From: JBEOJY01 sp040275305
GTDB lineage: Bacteria; Pseudomonadota; Alphaproteobacteria; UBA9219
Assembly (NCBI GenBank): GCA_040275305.1
Contig: JBEOJY010000002.1
Location: 1-48,452, forward strand
Reading direction: 5' to 3'
DNA length: 48,452 bases
Shown here: piece by piece, positions 25,761 through 34,655 of the stretch
Numbering within the stretch: the stretch's first letter is position 1
Layout of the letters: each line of letters opens with the position of its first letter
The notes under the pieces: model-generated
What the model saw: the letters and a program-made list of their open reading frames with translations, nothing else
The model's database searches: none
Told to the model about the DNA's origin: nothing
Program-made: the position numbers and the translations under genes

Positions 25761-26659
25761 ACTGGCGCAAGTTTTTCAGACCCCTTTATCGCCCCTTGCT
25801 CGATATCCTGCCTCCTAAATGGAACGCCATCGCGCATTATATCTACATCCATAAAACCATCCCGAACCTCGCCGCGCCGCGCGGATTCAATGAAAAAATT
25901 GTCTGGAGAAAACTCTACGACCGTGACCCGCGCATGCCGGACATGGTCGATAAAATCAAGGTCAAAGCCATCATCGCCAACCGCTTCGGTCCCTCCGCCG
26001 TCATCCCGGCCCTGCGCGTCTACGAATCCGCCGACGCGATGAACTTCAAGGATTGGCCCCTGAACAAACCGCCTTATGTCATCAAAGCCAACCACGGCTC
26101 CGGCATGAATCTCTTTGTGCGAGACGCGAACGACATCGCCGACCCAAAAAGCCTCCGCGCCAAATGCGAAGAATTCCTCAACCGAGATCATGCCGCAGAA
26201 GTTGAGGAGTGGGCCTACGCGCCGGTGCAGCGCCGAATTTTCGTGGAACCCTACATCGACATCCCGCAAGGCGGCCTCACGGACTACAAATTCCACGTCT
26301 TCTCCGGCAAGATCTTCGGCGTGGAAGTCGTCACCGACCGTTACGGCCACTACAACATCACCTTCATGAATCGGGCATGGGAGCCTATGGATATCCGTGT
26401 CTACGCCAAACGTCCCCACGCGCAAACCCCGCCGCCGAAACCGCCAGAGTACGCCAAAATGGTCGCAATGGCCGAAGAAATTGGCAAGAAATTCCCTTAC
26501 ATAAGGGTCGACCTCTACGACATCAACGGCATCCCGACCTTCGGAGAAGCGACTTTCTACCCCAGCGGCGGCCATGATTCCTTCGATCCACCGGAATGGG
26601 ACAGAATCTTTGGCGACCAATGGATTCAGGACTGGACGCAACGCAAGCAATCAAGCTAA
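25757..26659 (+). CDS. TupA-like ATP-grasp protein of polysaccharide synthesis
   Basis: 300 residues. Landmarks of the TupA-like ATP-grasp group: NEKIVWRKLYDRDPRMPDMV, DKIKVKAIIANRFG, PYVIKANHGSGMN, RIFVEPYIDIPQGGLTDYKF, VVTDRYGHYNITFM, and the metal site IRVDLYDINGIPTFGEATFY then PSGGHDSF. These enzymes ligate an amino group or similar to a carboxylate in cell-surface polymers; the substrate here is unknown. It is a likely modification enzyme for the EPS, possibly adding an amino acid to an uronic acid. Overlaps the previous gene as ATGA. Confidence 0.88.
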   Translation: MNWRKFFRPLYRPLLDILPPKWNAIAHYIYIHKTIPNLAAPRGFNEKIVWRKLYDRDPRMPDMVDKIKVKAIIANRFGPSAVIPALRVYESADAMNFKDWPLNKPPYVIKANHGSGMNLFVRDANDIADPKSLRAKCEEFLNRDHAAEVEEWAYAPVQRRIFVEPYIDIPQGGLTDYKFHVFSGKIFGVEVVTDRYGHYNITFMNRAWEPMDIRVYAKRPHAQTPPPKPPEYAKMVAMAEEIGKKFPYIRVDLYDINGIPTFGEATFYPSGGHDSFDPPEWDRIFGDQWIQDWTQRKQSS

Positions 26660-26744
26660 ACAAGGCGGAAATGTGGCCGCGACCTGACGCTGCGGCACAA
26701 ATGGTTTTTGCCCACTGAACGACAAACATATTACACAGCGAACA

Positions 26745-27722
26745 ATGTCTACGCTCAGCGCGCCGATAGTCTCGGTTATCATTCCTGTATTCAACGGCGA
26801 TAAATCCATCGCGCGGGCCATCGAATCCGCGCGTCGGCAGACCTTGAAAAACATAGAAATCATCGTCGTGGACGACGCCTCGACCGACGGCACGTCGGAA
26901 GCGGCACAATCGCTGGCGAAACAAGATTCCCGCATACTGTATATGCGCCTCCCCTCCAATGTCGGCGCAGGCGGCGCGCGCAACGTCGCCATCGACGCCG
27001 CGACAGGCCAATGGATCGCGGTGCTCGACGCCGATGACTGGTACGAACCCGAACGTCTCGATATGCTGCTGAAAACAGCGCAAGAACATCAGGTGGACGC
27101 CATCTGCGACAACCTAAAAATCTTCGACCATTGCACAACCTCGATTGTCGACCGCACGCGCCACGGCGCGCCGAACCAGATCACGACGCTGACGGCGGAG
27201 CATTTCTTCGCGCACGACAATCCCTTGCGCTTTCACGCCATGGGGTACTTGAAGCCAATGGTGCGCCGCGATTTTCTCCAACAGCATAATCTGCGCTACG
27301 ATCCTTCCCACCGCGCGGGGCAAGATTTCATTTTTCTAGCCGAAATCTTGCTCAACGGGGGTAAGACGCTGATCGTCCCTGACGCTGGCTACATCTATGT
27401 GCACCGCATATCGCCGACGACGCGAAAAATTTCTCCCTCCTCGCGCTCGAACCCGAACTTCGAATTGATCGTGCGCGGGTGCGACGAGCTGCTGGCGCGT
27501 TACGGCCAAAACATGGCCTTCGCCGCCCGCCACGCTCTAAAACAACGCCGCCATATCTTCGAATCCCGCATCGGCTGCGACGCCATGATATCGGCGCTGC
27601 ACGAAGGGGCGATAAGCAAGGCTCTGTCGATCTTGACGCAAAGCCCTTTGATCCCGGCGCTCGTCGCCATGAATGTGCTCAAAACCGTGCGCGCCAACAT
27701 CTTCACGCGCCGCGCGGCATAA
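26745..27722 (+). CDS. Family 2 glycosyltransferase (ExoO-like)
   Basis: 325 residues. GT-A motifs: VSVIIPVFNGDKSIARAIES, IIVVDDASTDGTSEAA, GAGGARNVAIDAATGQWIAV and the DXD site LDADDWYEPERL (~92-103). The acceptor region has SHRAGQDFIFLAEILLNGGK with the ED/QDF-type element of GT2 enzymes. The C-terminal 80 residues are helical with no clear membrane anchor. Resembles succinoglycan-type transferases. It follows the ATP-grasp gene after an 85-base gap and closes the second EPS block. Confidence 0.9.
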   Translation: MSTLSAPIVSVIIPVFNGDKSIARAIESARRQTLKNIEIIVVDDASTDGTSEAAQSLAKQDSRILYMRLPSNVGAGGARNVAIDAATGQWIAVLDADDWYEPERLDMLLKTAQEHQVDAICDNLKIFDHCTTSIVDRTRHGAPNQITTLTAEHFFAHDNPLRFHAMGYLKPMVRRDFLQQHNLRYDPSHRAGQDFIFLAEILLNGGKTLIVPDAGYIYVHRISPTTRKISPSSRSNPNFELIVRGCDELLARYGQNMAFAARHALKQRRHIFESRIGCDAMISALHEGAISKALSILTQSPLIPALVAMNVLKTVRANIFTRRAA

Positions 27723-27755
27723 AAGCGAACCGGGTCGAACCAAAATATTCCCCAT

Positions 27756-27807
27756 TTGACATACCCTCGCAACCATGCCTAGAAACACCAACGTCCCTCT
27801 AAGGGAC
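27756..27807 (+). promoter_or_regulatory. Candidate promoter and leader hairpin of the pilus/secretion operon
   Basis: TTGACA (27756-27761), an 18-base spacer and TAGAAA (27780-27785) form a plausible sigma-70-type promoter. A 6-bp hairpin GTCCCT/AGGGAC lies at 27793-27807 in the leader. It is the only gap between the EPS block and the secretin gene. Confidence 0.55.
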
Positions 27808-27837
27808 TGATATAGAAAGTTTCTGGCAAGGAATACC

Positions 27838-29745
27838 GTGGATCGACTTCGCAGCCTTCGCGCCATAATTGCAATGGCATGTCTAGGAATCCTGTATGCG
27901 GGAACGCTGTCCAGCTGTGCGCGGGAATCCGCCCCGCAAAATAACTGGATGGATCTCGCGGCGAAAGAAACAACGAGCAACGACAAATCTCCAACTCCGC
28001 AAAAACATAGCAGCCCAACCGACCATGGTGAACCGCCGATCCCAAGCCTTAACGCTGGCCTTCCGCAACCTTCCGCGCCGCCGCCTCTCGCGCATGACCG
28101 CCTCGTCAGCATAACCGTGACGGAAAAAGTGCCGCTGCGGGATGTTCTGGTGGAACTTGCCCGCGACGCGCAAGTAAATGTCGAGATCGACCCGCGCATC
28201 AAAGGCAATGTAATCTTCTCGGCCCACGACCAACCCTTCGACGACGTGCTTCGCAGGCTTTGCGCGCTGGGCGGATTGCGCGCCCGCATGGACGGAACCT
28301 TCGTTCGTATCGAGCCGGATGATCCCTATCAAAAATCCTATCCGCTGGATTACCTAAGTCTCGCGCGGCGCGTGACAAGCCAAACCGACATCGCTACCAA
28401 TGTCTTCGACGTGAACGTGTCGAACGGCGGAAGCTCTTCGAGCGGAAACTCGTCAACCAATGGGGCAAGCGCCGCAGGCAACAACTCGACCTCCAAACTT
28501 TCCGGAACTTCGGAAACCGACTTCTGGGCAGAAATAGAACAATCGCTTGCCCGCATCTTGGCCTCGACAGAACGCGAGAACCCAATGCGGGAATCCGGCA
28601 AACGCCACCAACCTTTCAGCCTTGATCGACAAGCGGGACTCGTCACCGTCTTCGGCGACCAGCGCCAACATGAAGCCGTCGAATCTTACTTGCGCGCATT
28701 GAAGCGCCGCGCCTACGCGCAAGTCCTGATCGACGCGCGCATCGTCGAAGTGGAACTGAACGACGCCTACAAAAGCGGCATCAACTGGCGCTCGCTCATG
28801 GGCGGCTCGTTCAATGCCGCGACGCGCTTCGGCATGGGCGCGGTCGGAGCGCCTTTTACGACGGCCACAACCGCGACCGACGGCGTGTTCACCGCCTCGT
28901 GGAGCGGCAATGATTTCGCGGCAATCTTAAATCTCGTCCGAACCTACGGCGAAGCGCGCGTGCTCTCCGCGCCGCGCCTGACTGTGCTCAACAACCAAAC
29001 CGCCGTGCTCAAGGTCGCGACCAATCAAGTCTACTTCGTCACGCAAGCGCAGTTCACGACCGTCACCAACGCGAACGGCGCCACCGTCACCACCACGCCC
29101 GTCTACACCAGCACGCCGCGCACAGTGCCAGTCGGACTTGTCATGACGGTGCAGCCCGCCATCGACGTGGATCACGGTCGCATCACAATGACTTTGCGCC
29201 CCACCATCTCGCGCATAGTTGGACAAGCAAGCGACCCCTCCATCGGCCTCAATGCCGCGCAAGCAGGCATCGCAAACCCAGTGGAATCGCAAATCCCCGT
29301 TCTAGCTGTGCGCGAAATGGATTCCGTGATCCGCCTGCGCTCCGGCGAAGTCGCCGTCATGGGCGGCCTGATGCAGAGCAGCGCGCAGAAGAAAAGTGAC
29401 GGAATCCCTATGCTCGATTCCTGGTTCGGCGACGTGCCCATCCTCGGCAACCTCGTGAAAGCGAATGACGACCAGACCGGCACCACCGAACTGGTGATCC
29501 TTCTTCGCGCGACGCTCGCGGACCCGCCCACGCCAGACGAAGCCGACCGAGACGCCTACTACAACAACATCGAAAATGATCCGCGCCCCTATGACTTATC
29601 TCTGGCCACGCGCGAAAATGCCGCGCACTCCGCGCTCAAACCTGCGGCCTACGCGACAGCGCTTCCGCCGCCGCCTCCCTTGCCCAACGATCTACCTCCG
29701 ACCAAACCCCTATCCATAAAGCCACAACAACCACCCTCAAATTAA
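27838..29745 (+). CDS. Secretin lipoprotein (MshL/PilQ/GspD-like)
   Basis: 635 residues from GTG 27838, with AAGGA eight bases upstream. The signal peptide ends in LSSC, a lipobox, so the protein is a lipid-anchored or self-inserting outer-membrane secretin. An STN/N0-type domain is at ~85-165 (LRDVLVELARDAQVNVEIDP, QPFDDVLRRLCALGG), followed by a Ser/Asn-rich linker (SSSSGNSSTNGASAAGNNS). A secretin N-domain follows (QVLIDARIVEVELNDAYKSG), then the secretin barrel with RVLSAPRLTVLNNQTAV, VPVGLVMTVQPAID and the signature VPILGNLVKANDD, TTELVILLRATL. It forms the outer-membrane gate for a pilus or secretion machine. The Pro-rich C-terminus is unusual. First gene of the operon. Confidence 0.93.
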   Translation: MDRLRSLRAIIAMACLGILYAGTLSSCARESAPQNNWMDLAAKETTSNDKSPTPQKHSSPTDHGEPPIPSLNAGLPQPSAPPPLAHDRLVSITVTEKVPLRDVLVELARDAQVNVEIDPRIKGNVIFSAHDQPFDDVLRRLCALGGLRARMDGTFVRIEPDDPYQKSYPLDYLSLARRVTSQTDIATNVFDVNVSNGGSSSSGNSSTNGASAAGNNSTSKLSGTSETDFWAEIEQSLARILASTERENPMRESGKRHQPFSLDRQAGLVTVFGDQRQHEAVESYLRALKRRAYAQVLIDARIVEVELNDAYKSGINWRSLMGGSFNAATRFGMGAVGAPFTTATTATDGVFTASWSGNDFAAILNLVRTYGEARVLSAPRLTVLNNQTAVLKVATNQVYFVTQAQFTTVTNANGATVTTTPVYTSTPRTVPVGLVMTVQPAIDVDHGRITMTLRPTISRIVGQASDPSIGLNAAQAGIANPVESQIPVLAVREMDSVIRLRSGEVAVMGGLMQSSAQKKSDGIPMLDSWFGDVPILGNLVKANDDQTGTTELVILLRATLADPPTPDEADRDAYYNNIENDPRPYDLSLATRENAAHSALKPAAYATALPPPPPLPNDLPPTKPLSIKPQQPPSN

Positions 29746-29756
29746 TATGGAGTCCC

Positions 29757-30428
29757 ATGATGCTGTGCCCGCCAAATTCCCGCAAAAGCAATCGCCAGAA
29801 CGGCTTCACCCTCGTCGAACTCTCCATCGTGCTCGTCATCATCGGCCTCATCATCGGCGGCGTGCTGACAGGCCAGCAAATCATCCAGAACGCGCGCGTG
29901 ACCAACGCGCTGAACACGGTTCAAGCCTACCAAGCGCAATTCCAAACCTATGTGCAGAACTACGGAGCCTTGCCCGGCGACGACGCCAACGCGCCTTCGC
30001 GCTTCCCGAACGCCGTGCCTACAACCCCCGTCGGCAACGGAGACGGTGTGCTGAACGGCACATTCGATAGCGCGACGGCTTCCGACGAAGCGCGGCTCCT
30101 CTGGGCAGATCTCCGCGCGGCAGGCCTCATCAAAAACCAGATCACGACCGGCAATTCGACCGCAATCCAACCGCCCAATCCCTTCAACGGCATCTACGGC
30201 TTCCAGAACGGAGCCTTCTCCGGCGCGTTCACCACCGCCGTCTTATGCCTCAACAATGTCCCGCTTTCCGCCGGGCAAGCGATCGACTCGCGCCTTGACG
30301 ATGGATCCAGCAACACTGGCAATGTCCAGTCCATGGCCTCGACCGGAACCGTCGGAGAAGCGACCACGGGAACCGTCGCGACCTCCTACGGCGCGGCGCA
30401 GACCTACACGCTTTGCATCCGGATGTGA
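29757..30428 (+). CDS. Type IV pilin-like (prepilin) protein 1
   Basis: 223 residues with a 16-residue leader ending in Gly and the prepilin motif G|FTLVELSIVLVIIGLIIGG (Glu at mature position 5). Mature part: long N-terminal helix (QQIIQNARVTNALNTVQAY), then a globular domain with PGDDANAPSRFPN, NGDGVLNGTF and two cysteines (AVLCLNN, YTLCIRM) that could form a C-terminal disulfide loop. This size and shape fit a major or minor pilin or a large pseudopilin. GGAG lies upstream of ATG 29757; 29760 is also possible. No prepilin peptidase gene is visible in the window. Confidence 0.92.
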   Translation: MMLCPPNSRKSNRQNGFTLVELSIVLVIIGLIIGGVLTGQQIIQNARVTNALNTVQAYQAQFQTYVQNYGALPGDDANAPSRFPNAVPTTPVGNGDGVLNGTFDSATASDEARLLWADLRAAGLIKNQITTGNSTAIQPPNPFNGIYGFQNGAFSGAFTTAVLCLNNVPLSAGQAIDSRLDDGSSNTGNVQSMASTGTVGEATTGTVATSYGAAQTYTLCIRM

Positions 30429-30429
30429 C

Positions 30430-31572
30430 ATGCCGCAAGCACGACATGAAGTCCCTCGCCCTTCACAGGAGGGAGAGGGGTTTGGGGTGAGGAGGGAGGC
30501 TAGATTCAAACGACTGAATCGCCCCCATGCCCCCTCACGGAGGCAAAAGAGTCGCGTTCAAAAGTCGGAAACATATTCGCCGCAAGCGCAGCGTAATCCC
30601 CTCCCCCTCGTGGGGAGGACTAGGGAGGGGGACCGCCCGCAAACGCGACATGCCTTCACGCTCGCGGAAATGTCCGTCGTGCTGATCGTTATCGGCCTCG
30701 TCGCCATGACCGTATTCCCCGCCTTGAGCATTCAACGTGCGAGCGCCCAGCGCGCCGCGACGCAAAGCCATCTTGACGCGCTGATCCAAGCAACCGCCGC
30801 CTATGCGCAGGCCAATGGCTGCCTGCCCTGCCCGACCCCCGCCAACATCGCCAACGCCGCCCCTGCCGGATTTGGCCGTGTGCGCGGCGATGCGTCGGCC
30901 TCGCCTACGCCCTGCGGTACCTGCGCCGCACCGGAAGGAATCCCCCCGTTCATGTCTCTGGGAATCCCAGCCTCCATCGCGCGTGATGGAACCAATCATT
31001 GGATCACCATGCGCGTCGATCCAGCTTTGACCAACCCCGCCGGACTGGCCGCGCCGCCGACCGCGCCAATCCTTTGCGTCTGCGCCTACACTTCCACGAC
31101 CAACGCCTGCGCCGCGACCATCGCCGGATGCCCCTGCCCCGCGCCCATCGGCGGCCAATGCGCCCAACCTTTCAACGCCAGCCTACGTGGCCTCTGCGCC
31201 CCCAATCTTTCCAAAGCCAACGCTATTTCAGTCCAAATTCCCGGAGGCTCGGCGCAATCCGCCGCCGTGATTTTCGTCAGCCACGGCCTTAACGGAGCTG
31301 GCTCCTTCATCGCGAGTGTCAGGCCCAACGCGAATAACGGAAATCGCCTCGTCTTCCCGGATGCCTTCCCGGCCTGCGCGACGACAAGCGGCTTCGCCCG
31401 TTGCAACGCGAGCAAAGATTCGGACGGAACCCCTGAAGGCGATATTTACTTCGTCGATGCGCCCAAAGTGCGCGGCGGCAACGATCCGTTCGAAGACACC
31501 CTCGCCTACGCAAGCCGCAATGCGCTTGTCAGCATGATGGGCAACGGCGCGACCTGCCAGTCCTCATGGTGA
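30430..31572 (+). CDS. Type IV pilin-like (prepilin) protein 2, cysteine-rich
   Basis: From ATG 30430 (380 residues) the leader would be ~75 residues, far too long, and partly encoded by dispersed repeats (see 30448-30505 and 30580-30649). An in-frame GTG at 30610 gives a normal 15-residue leader, ending HA|FTLAEMSVVLIVIGLVAM. Both starts lack a convincing ribosome site. The mature protein has a hydrophobic helix, then a globular domain with 14 cysteines (for example GCLPCPTP, SPTPCGTC, ILCVCAYT, AGCPCPAP), suggesting disulfide cross-links. It ends at 31572, overlapping the ATPase gene by a few bases. Likely a minor pilin or tip protein. Confidence 0.85.
   Translation: MPQARHEVPRPSQEGEGFGVRREARFKRLNRPHAPSRRQKSRVQKSETYSPQAQRNPLPLVGRTREGDRPQTRHAFTLAEMSVVLIVIGLVAMTVFPALSIQRASAQRAATQSHLDALIQATAAYAQANGCLPCPTPANIANAAPAGFGRVRGDASASPTPCGTCAAPEGIPPFMSLGIPASIARDGTNHWITMRVDPALTNPAGLAAPPTAPILCVCAYTSTTNACAATIAGCPCPAPIGGQCAQPFNASLRGLCAPNLSKANAISVQIPGGSAQSAAVIFVSHGLNGAGSFIASVRPNANNGNRLVFPDAFPACATTSGFARCNASKDSDGTPEGDIYFVDAPKVRGGNDPFEDTLAYASRNALVSMMGNGATCQSSW
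30448..30505. repeat. Dispersed repeat, family B (CCCTCGCCC...GGGGTGAGG type)
   Basis: CCCTCGCCC, GAGGGAGAGGGG and TTGGGGTGAGG occur in the order seen again at 40385-40430. It is of the widespread CTCACCCCAACCCTC type found in many proteobacteria. It lies in the 5' extension of the second pilin gene. Confidence 0.7.
30580..30649. repeat. Dispersed repeat, family A, copy 1 (inside the pilin-2 leader)
   Basis: Core CCCCTCCCCCTCGTGGGGAG followed by GACTAGGGAGGGGGACC and CGCAAACGCGAC. Copies 2 and 3 are at 36745-36811 and 40832-40903. The repeat contains the in-frame GTG (30610) that can start the second pilin gene, so it may supply the leader peptide. Confidence 0.85.
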
Positions 31573-33401
31573 CCATGATGTCCGCTCCCTTGCCTCAAGC
31601 CGGACAGACTGGGCACCTTGGCGAACGCCTGACCCGCATAGGCCTCGTCAGCGCCGACCAGCTCCAGATCGCTCTACTAGAGCAAAAGCGCTCCGGTGGC
31701 CTGCTCGGCGCAACTCTTGTGCGGCTCGGCTTCCTTGACGAGAACAAGCTCGCGGCCGTTCTGGCCGAACGCGCAGGTCTTTCCAGCATCGACTTGAAGC
31801 ACACGCTGCTCGACCACTCTCTCATACGCAAATGGCCGAAATCCGCCGCCCTACGCTGCCGCGCTATTCCCGTTCGCCTCGACAAGAACTTGCTCGAAAT
31901 CGCGATGGCCGACCCTTACGACATCGTCGCGATGGACGAAATCCGCCGCCATTTCCCGCGCGACGTGACGCTCGTGCCGCGCGTCGCCGCCGCCGCCGAC
32001 ATCGCGGAAACGCTCGCGAACTACGACGACACGCGCGCGACGCTCGAAACCATCCTGCGCGAAATCGAGGACATGCCCCCCGCCGCGCCGACGGAGCAAG
32101 AAAACTGGCAGCACCCGATCGTGCGTCTCGCCGATACCATCTTGTCCGACGCCGTGCGGCAAGGCGCGTCGGATATCCATCTGGAGCCTGAAAGCAGCTT
32201 CGTACGCCTGCGCTACCGCATCGACGGCGCCTTACATCAAATCCGCGCCCTGCATCTCGCCCACTGGCCAGAGCTTTCGCACCGCATCAAAATCATGGCG
32301 GGCATGAACATCGCGGACCAACGCAGCCTTCAAGACGGGCGTTTTACGATGGATGTCGGCGGCGCGGCCATCGACTTCCGCGCCGCCGTCATGCCGACCG
32401 TGCAAGGCGAGAACATCGTCATCCGCATCCTCGATCACCGCCGCGCGCTGTTGCCGCTCGACCGCCTCGGCTACGGAGAAACGACGCAAACGGAGCTTGC
32501 TCGTCTGCTTGAACGCCCCGAAGGGATCATGCTCGTCACCGGCCCCACCGGCTGCGGTAAAACGACGACGCTATATTCAATCCTGACCAGCCTCAGCGCC
32601 GTTGACGTGAACGTCATGACGCTCGAAGACCCCGTCGAATACCGCTTCGAGCTGATCCGCCAAACCTGCGTGCAGGAACAGCAAGGCCTCGGTTTCGCCG
32701 ACGGCGTGCGCGGCATCCTGCGTCAGGATCCCGACATCATCTTCATTGGCGAAGTGCGCGATTCCGATACGGCGCATATGGCGCTACGCGCCGCGATGAC
32801 AGGTCACCGAGTCTTCTCAACCCTCCACTGCACCGATGCGTTCGGAGCGATCCCGCGCCTCGTTGATCTCGGCCTCCAGCCGCGCATGCTCGCGGGCCAT
32901 GTCGGAGGAGTCGTCGCGCAACGCCTTGTGCGCCGCCTCTGCCCGCATTGCAAAACGCATCGCCAACCGACCGAAGAAGAAAAGAATCTGCTGCGCAACC
33001 TCGCGGCCGCGAAAAGCAAACCTCCATCGCCGCCCTTGCGCCTGATATCCGGCGGCTTCGCCGAAGCTCAGGCCGCGTTCGACGCGCCGGAAACGAAAGG
33101 AGAAACGGAATCCGAAACGCCCGCCCTGATCTGCGACGAAATTCTGATAGGCCAAACCGTCGGCTGCGAAGATTGCCTCGGAACCGGATACCGAGGCCGT
33201 GTGGCGTTGGCTGAAGTCCTCCGCGTCACGCCGGAACTTGATGAGATGATCGCTTCCGACGCGCCGCGCGAAGCGATGCGCAAAACCATGCTCAGACAAG
33301 GATTCCGCAGCATGGCCGAAGACGGGCTTGCGAAGCTGAGGGCAGGGGACATCGACCTTGCGAGCCTGCGCCGAGCGGTCGACCTGACGCGGGAGATGTG
33401 A
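31566..33401 (+). CDS. Assembly ATPase (GspE/PilB/MshE type)
   Basis: 611 residues, a complete GspE-type ATPase that drives pilin polymerisation. N-terminal MshEN-like domains occupy ~20-150 (GERLTRIGLVSADQLQIALL, AVLAERAGLSSIDL). The motor part has Walker A GPTGCGKTTTLYS (~320-333), the Asp box VMTLEDPVEYRFE, Walker B DPDIIFIGEVRD and the His box MTGHRVFSTLHCTD. A four-Cys metal site is split: CPHCKTH (~458) and CEDCLGTGYRGR (~535), separated by a longer-than-usual insert (FAEAQAAFDAPETKGETES). ATG 31566 overlaps the previous stop; ATG 31575 or 31578 are alternatives. Confidence 0.95.
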   Translation: MVTMMSAPLPQAGQTGHLGERLTRIGLVSADQLQIALLEQKRSGGLLGATLVRLGFLDENKLAAVLAERAGLSSIDLKHTLLDHSLIRKWPKSAALRCRAIPVRLDKNLLEIAMADPYDIVAMDEIRRHFPRDVTLVPRVAAAADIAETLANYDDTRATLETILREIEDMPPAAPTEQENWQHPIVRLADTILSDAVRQGASDIHLEPESSFVRLRYRIDGALHQIRALHLAHWPELSHRIKIMAGMNIADQRSLQDGRFTMDVGGAAIDFRAAVMPTVQGENIVIRILDHRRALLPLDRLGYGETTQTELARLLERPEGIMLVTGPTGCGKTTTLYSILTSLSAVDVNVMTLEDPVEYRFELIRQTCVQEQQGLGFADGVRGILRQDPDIIFIGEVRDSDTAHMALRAAMTGHRVFSTLHCTDAFGAIPRLVDLGLQPRMLAGHVGGVVAQRLVRRLCPHCKTHRQPTEEEKNLLRNLAAAKSKPPSPPLRLISGGFAEAQAAFDAPETKGETESETPALICDEILIGQTVGCEDCLGTGYRGRVALAEVLRVTPELDEMIASDAPREAMRKTMLRQGFRSMAEDGLAKLRAGDIDLASLRRAVDLTREM

Positions 33402-33405
33402 ATCG

Positions 33406-34650
33406 ATGCCGACCTTTCGCTACCGCGCCGCCACCGCATCGGGAATCATCGTCAAAGGCCATGGCGCCGCCGCGCATGAAAACGAGCTTGCGCAACGCCT
33501 CGGCGCGTCGGGATTGGAGCTCATCGCGGCCCGAGAGCGCAAGCCCTTTGCGCTCCTGCTCGACGACGAAACCAAAACGAGGGCTTGGCTTCCGCGCGGA
33601 TACAAGAAAATTCCGCCCGAAGCGTTAGCGCTGTTTTGCCAGCAAATGGCCGACATCCTAAAGGCGGGCGTGCCGTTCATCGACGTGCTGGAAGACCTAG
33701 GCTCCGTGAGCGAAAGCGCGGCCCTGCGCGAAACGCTCGCCGATATTGAGAGCCGCATTCGTCAGGGCCAGCGCATCGGCGGAGCCTTCGCCTCGTTCCC
33801 CCAATCCTTTCCCCCTGTGTTTCTCGCGATCCTAAGCGCCGGAGAAGCGAGCGGAGACATGGCCGAAACTTTCGCGCGTCTGGCCCGCGACCAGCGCTAT
33901 CGCGCCGAAAGCCGGGAACGCCTGCGTCGCGCGATACGCTATCCGATCTTCCTGCTCGTCCTCGCGCTCGGCGTCGCGAGCTTCATGATGACGCAAGTCG
34001 TGCCGCCGATAGTGTCGTTCCTCAACGATCTGAACGCGGAACTTCCCCGCGCGACGCGCATCCTCATCGGCGCATCGAATCTGCTGGCGCAAACCGCGCT
34101 GCCAGCCCTTCTCGCGCTTTTGATCGCCATAACCATCGCGATTGTCTCGTGTCGCCTGTCGCCGCGCGCGGCCATCGCGCGCGACCGCGCGATGCTGCGC
34201 CTGCCGATCCTCGGCCCCGTCCTCCTGCGCTTCGCGCTCGCCCGGTTCGCGCAAAGCTTCGCCCTCTTGTTCCAAAGCGGCCTCAAAATCCCCGAAGGAC
34301 TGCGGGCCGCGCGAAATTCTCTGGGCAACAAAGCGCTGATGGCCGCGCTCGACGACGGCGCGCGCCGCCTTGTCGCTGGAAGCTCCTTGCATGAATCCTT
34401 GAACGAGCTTTTACCGCCCTTCGCGCTGCGCATGCTGCGGCATGGCGAACGTAACGGACGGCTCGCGCAAAGCCTCGACGATATCGCCTCCATCTGCAGC
34501 CGCGAAGCCGAACGCGCGGCGGAACGCATCGTCGGCGGTCTTGAACCAACCTTGACCTTGTTTGTCGGCGGCCTGCTCGCCTGGATCGTGCTGGCGGTCC
34601 TCGGCCCCGTCTACAGCGGCCTTGCCAAAATGAACGAGTTAGGAGGCTAG
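33406..34650 (+). CDS. Inner-membrane platform protein (GspF/PilC type)
   Basis: 414 residues with two T2SSF domains (~75-195 and ~275-400), each ending in hydrophobic segments. Landmarks: PTFRYRAATASGIIVKGH, ALFCQQMADILKAGVPFIDV, FPPVFLAILSAGEASGDMAE, IRYPIFLLVLALGVASFMMT, then FAQSFALLFQSGLKIPEGLR, LPPFALRMLRHGERNGRL and a final TM (LEPTLTLFVGGLLAWIVLAV). Standard partner of the assembly ATPase. Starts five bases after the ATPase stop. Confidence 0.94.
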   Translation: MPTFRYRAATASGIIVKGHGAAAHENELAQRLGASGLELIAARERKPFALLLDDETKTRAWLPRGYKKIPPEALALFCQQMADILKAGVPFIDVLEDLGSVSESAALRETLADIESRIRQGQRIGGAFASFPQSFPPVFLAILSAGEASGDMAETFARLARDQRYRAESRERLRRAIRYPIFLLVLALGVASFMMTQVVPPIVSFLNDLNAELPRATRILIGASNLLAQTALPALLALLIAITIAIVSCRLSPRAAIARDRAMLRLPILGPVLLRFALARFAQSFALLFQSGLKIPEGLRAARNSLGNKALMAALDDGARRLVAGSSLHESLNELLPPFALRMLRHGERNGRLAQSLDDIASICSREAERAAERIVGGLEPTLTLFVGGLLAWIVLAVLGPVYSGLAKMNELGG

Positions 34651-34655
34651 CGCCA

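Noticed and set aside
25667..26650. 327-codon minus-strand frame opposite the ATP-grasp gene
   Set aside because: Shadow frame; the plus-strand gene has clear motifs and ATGA coupling.
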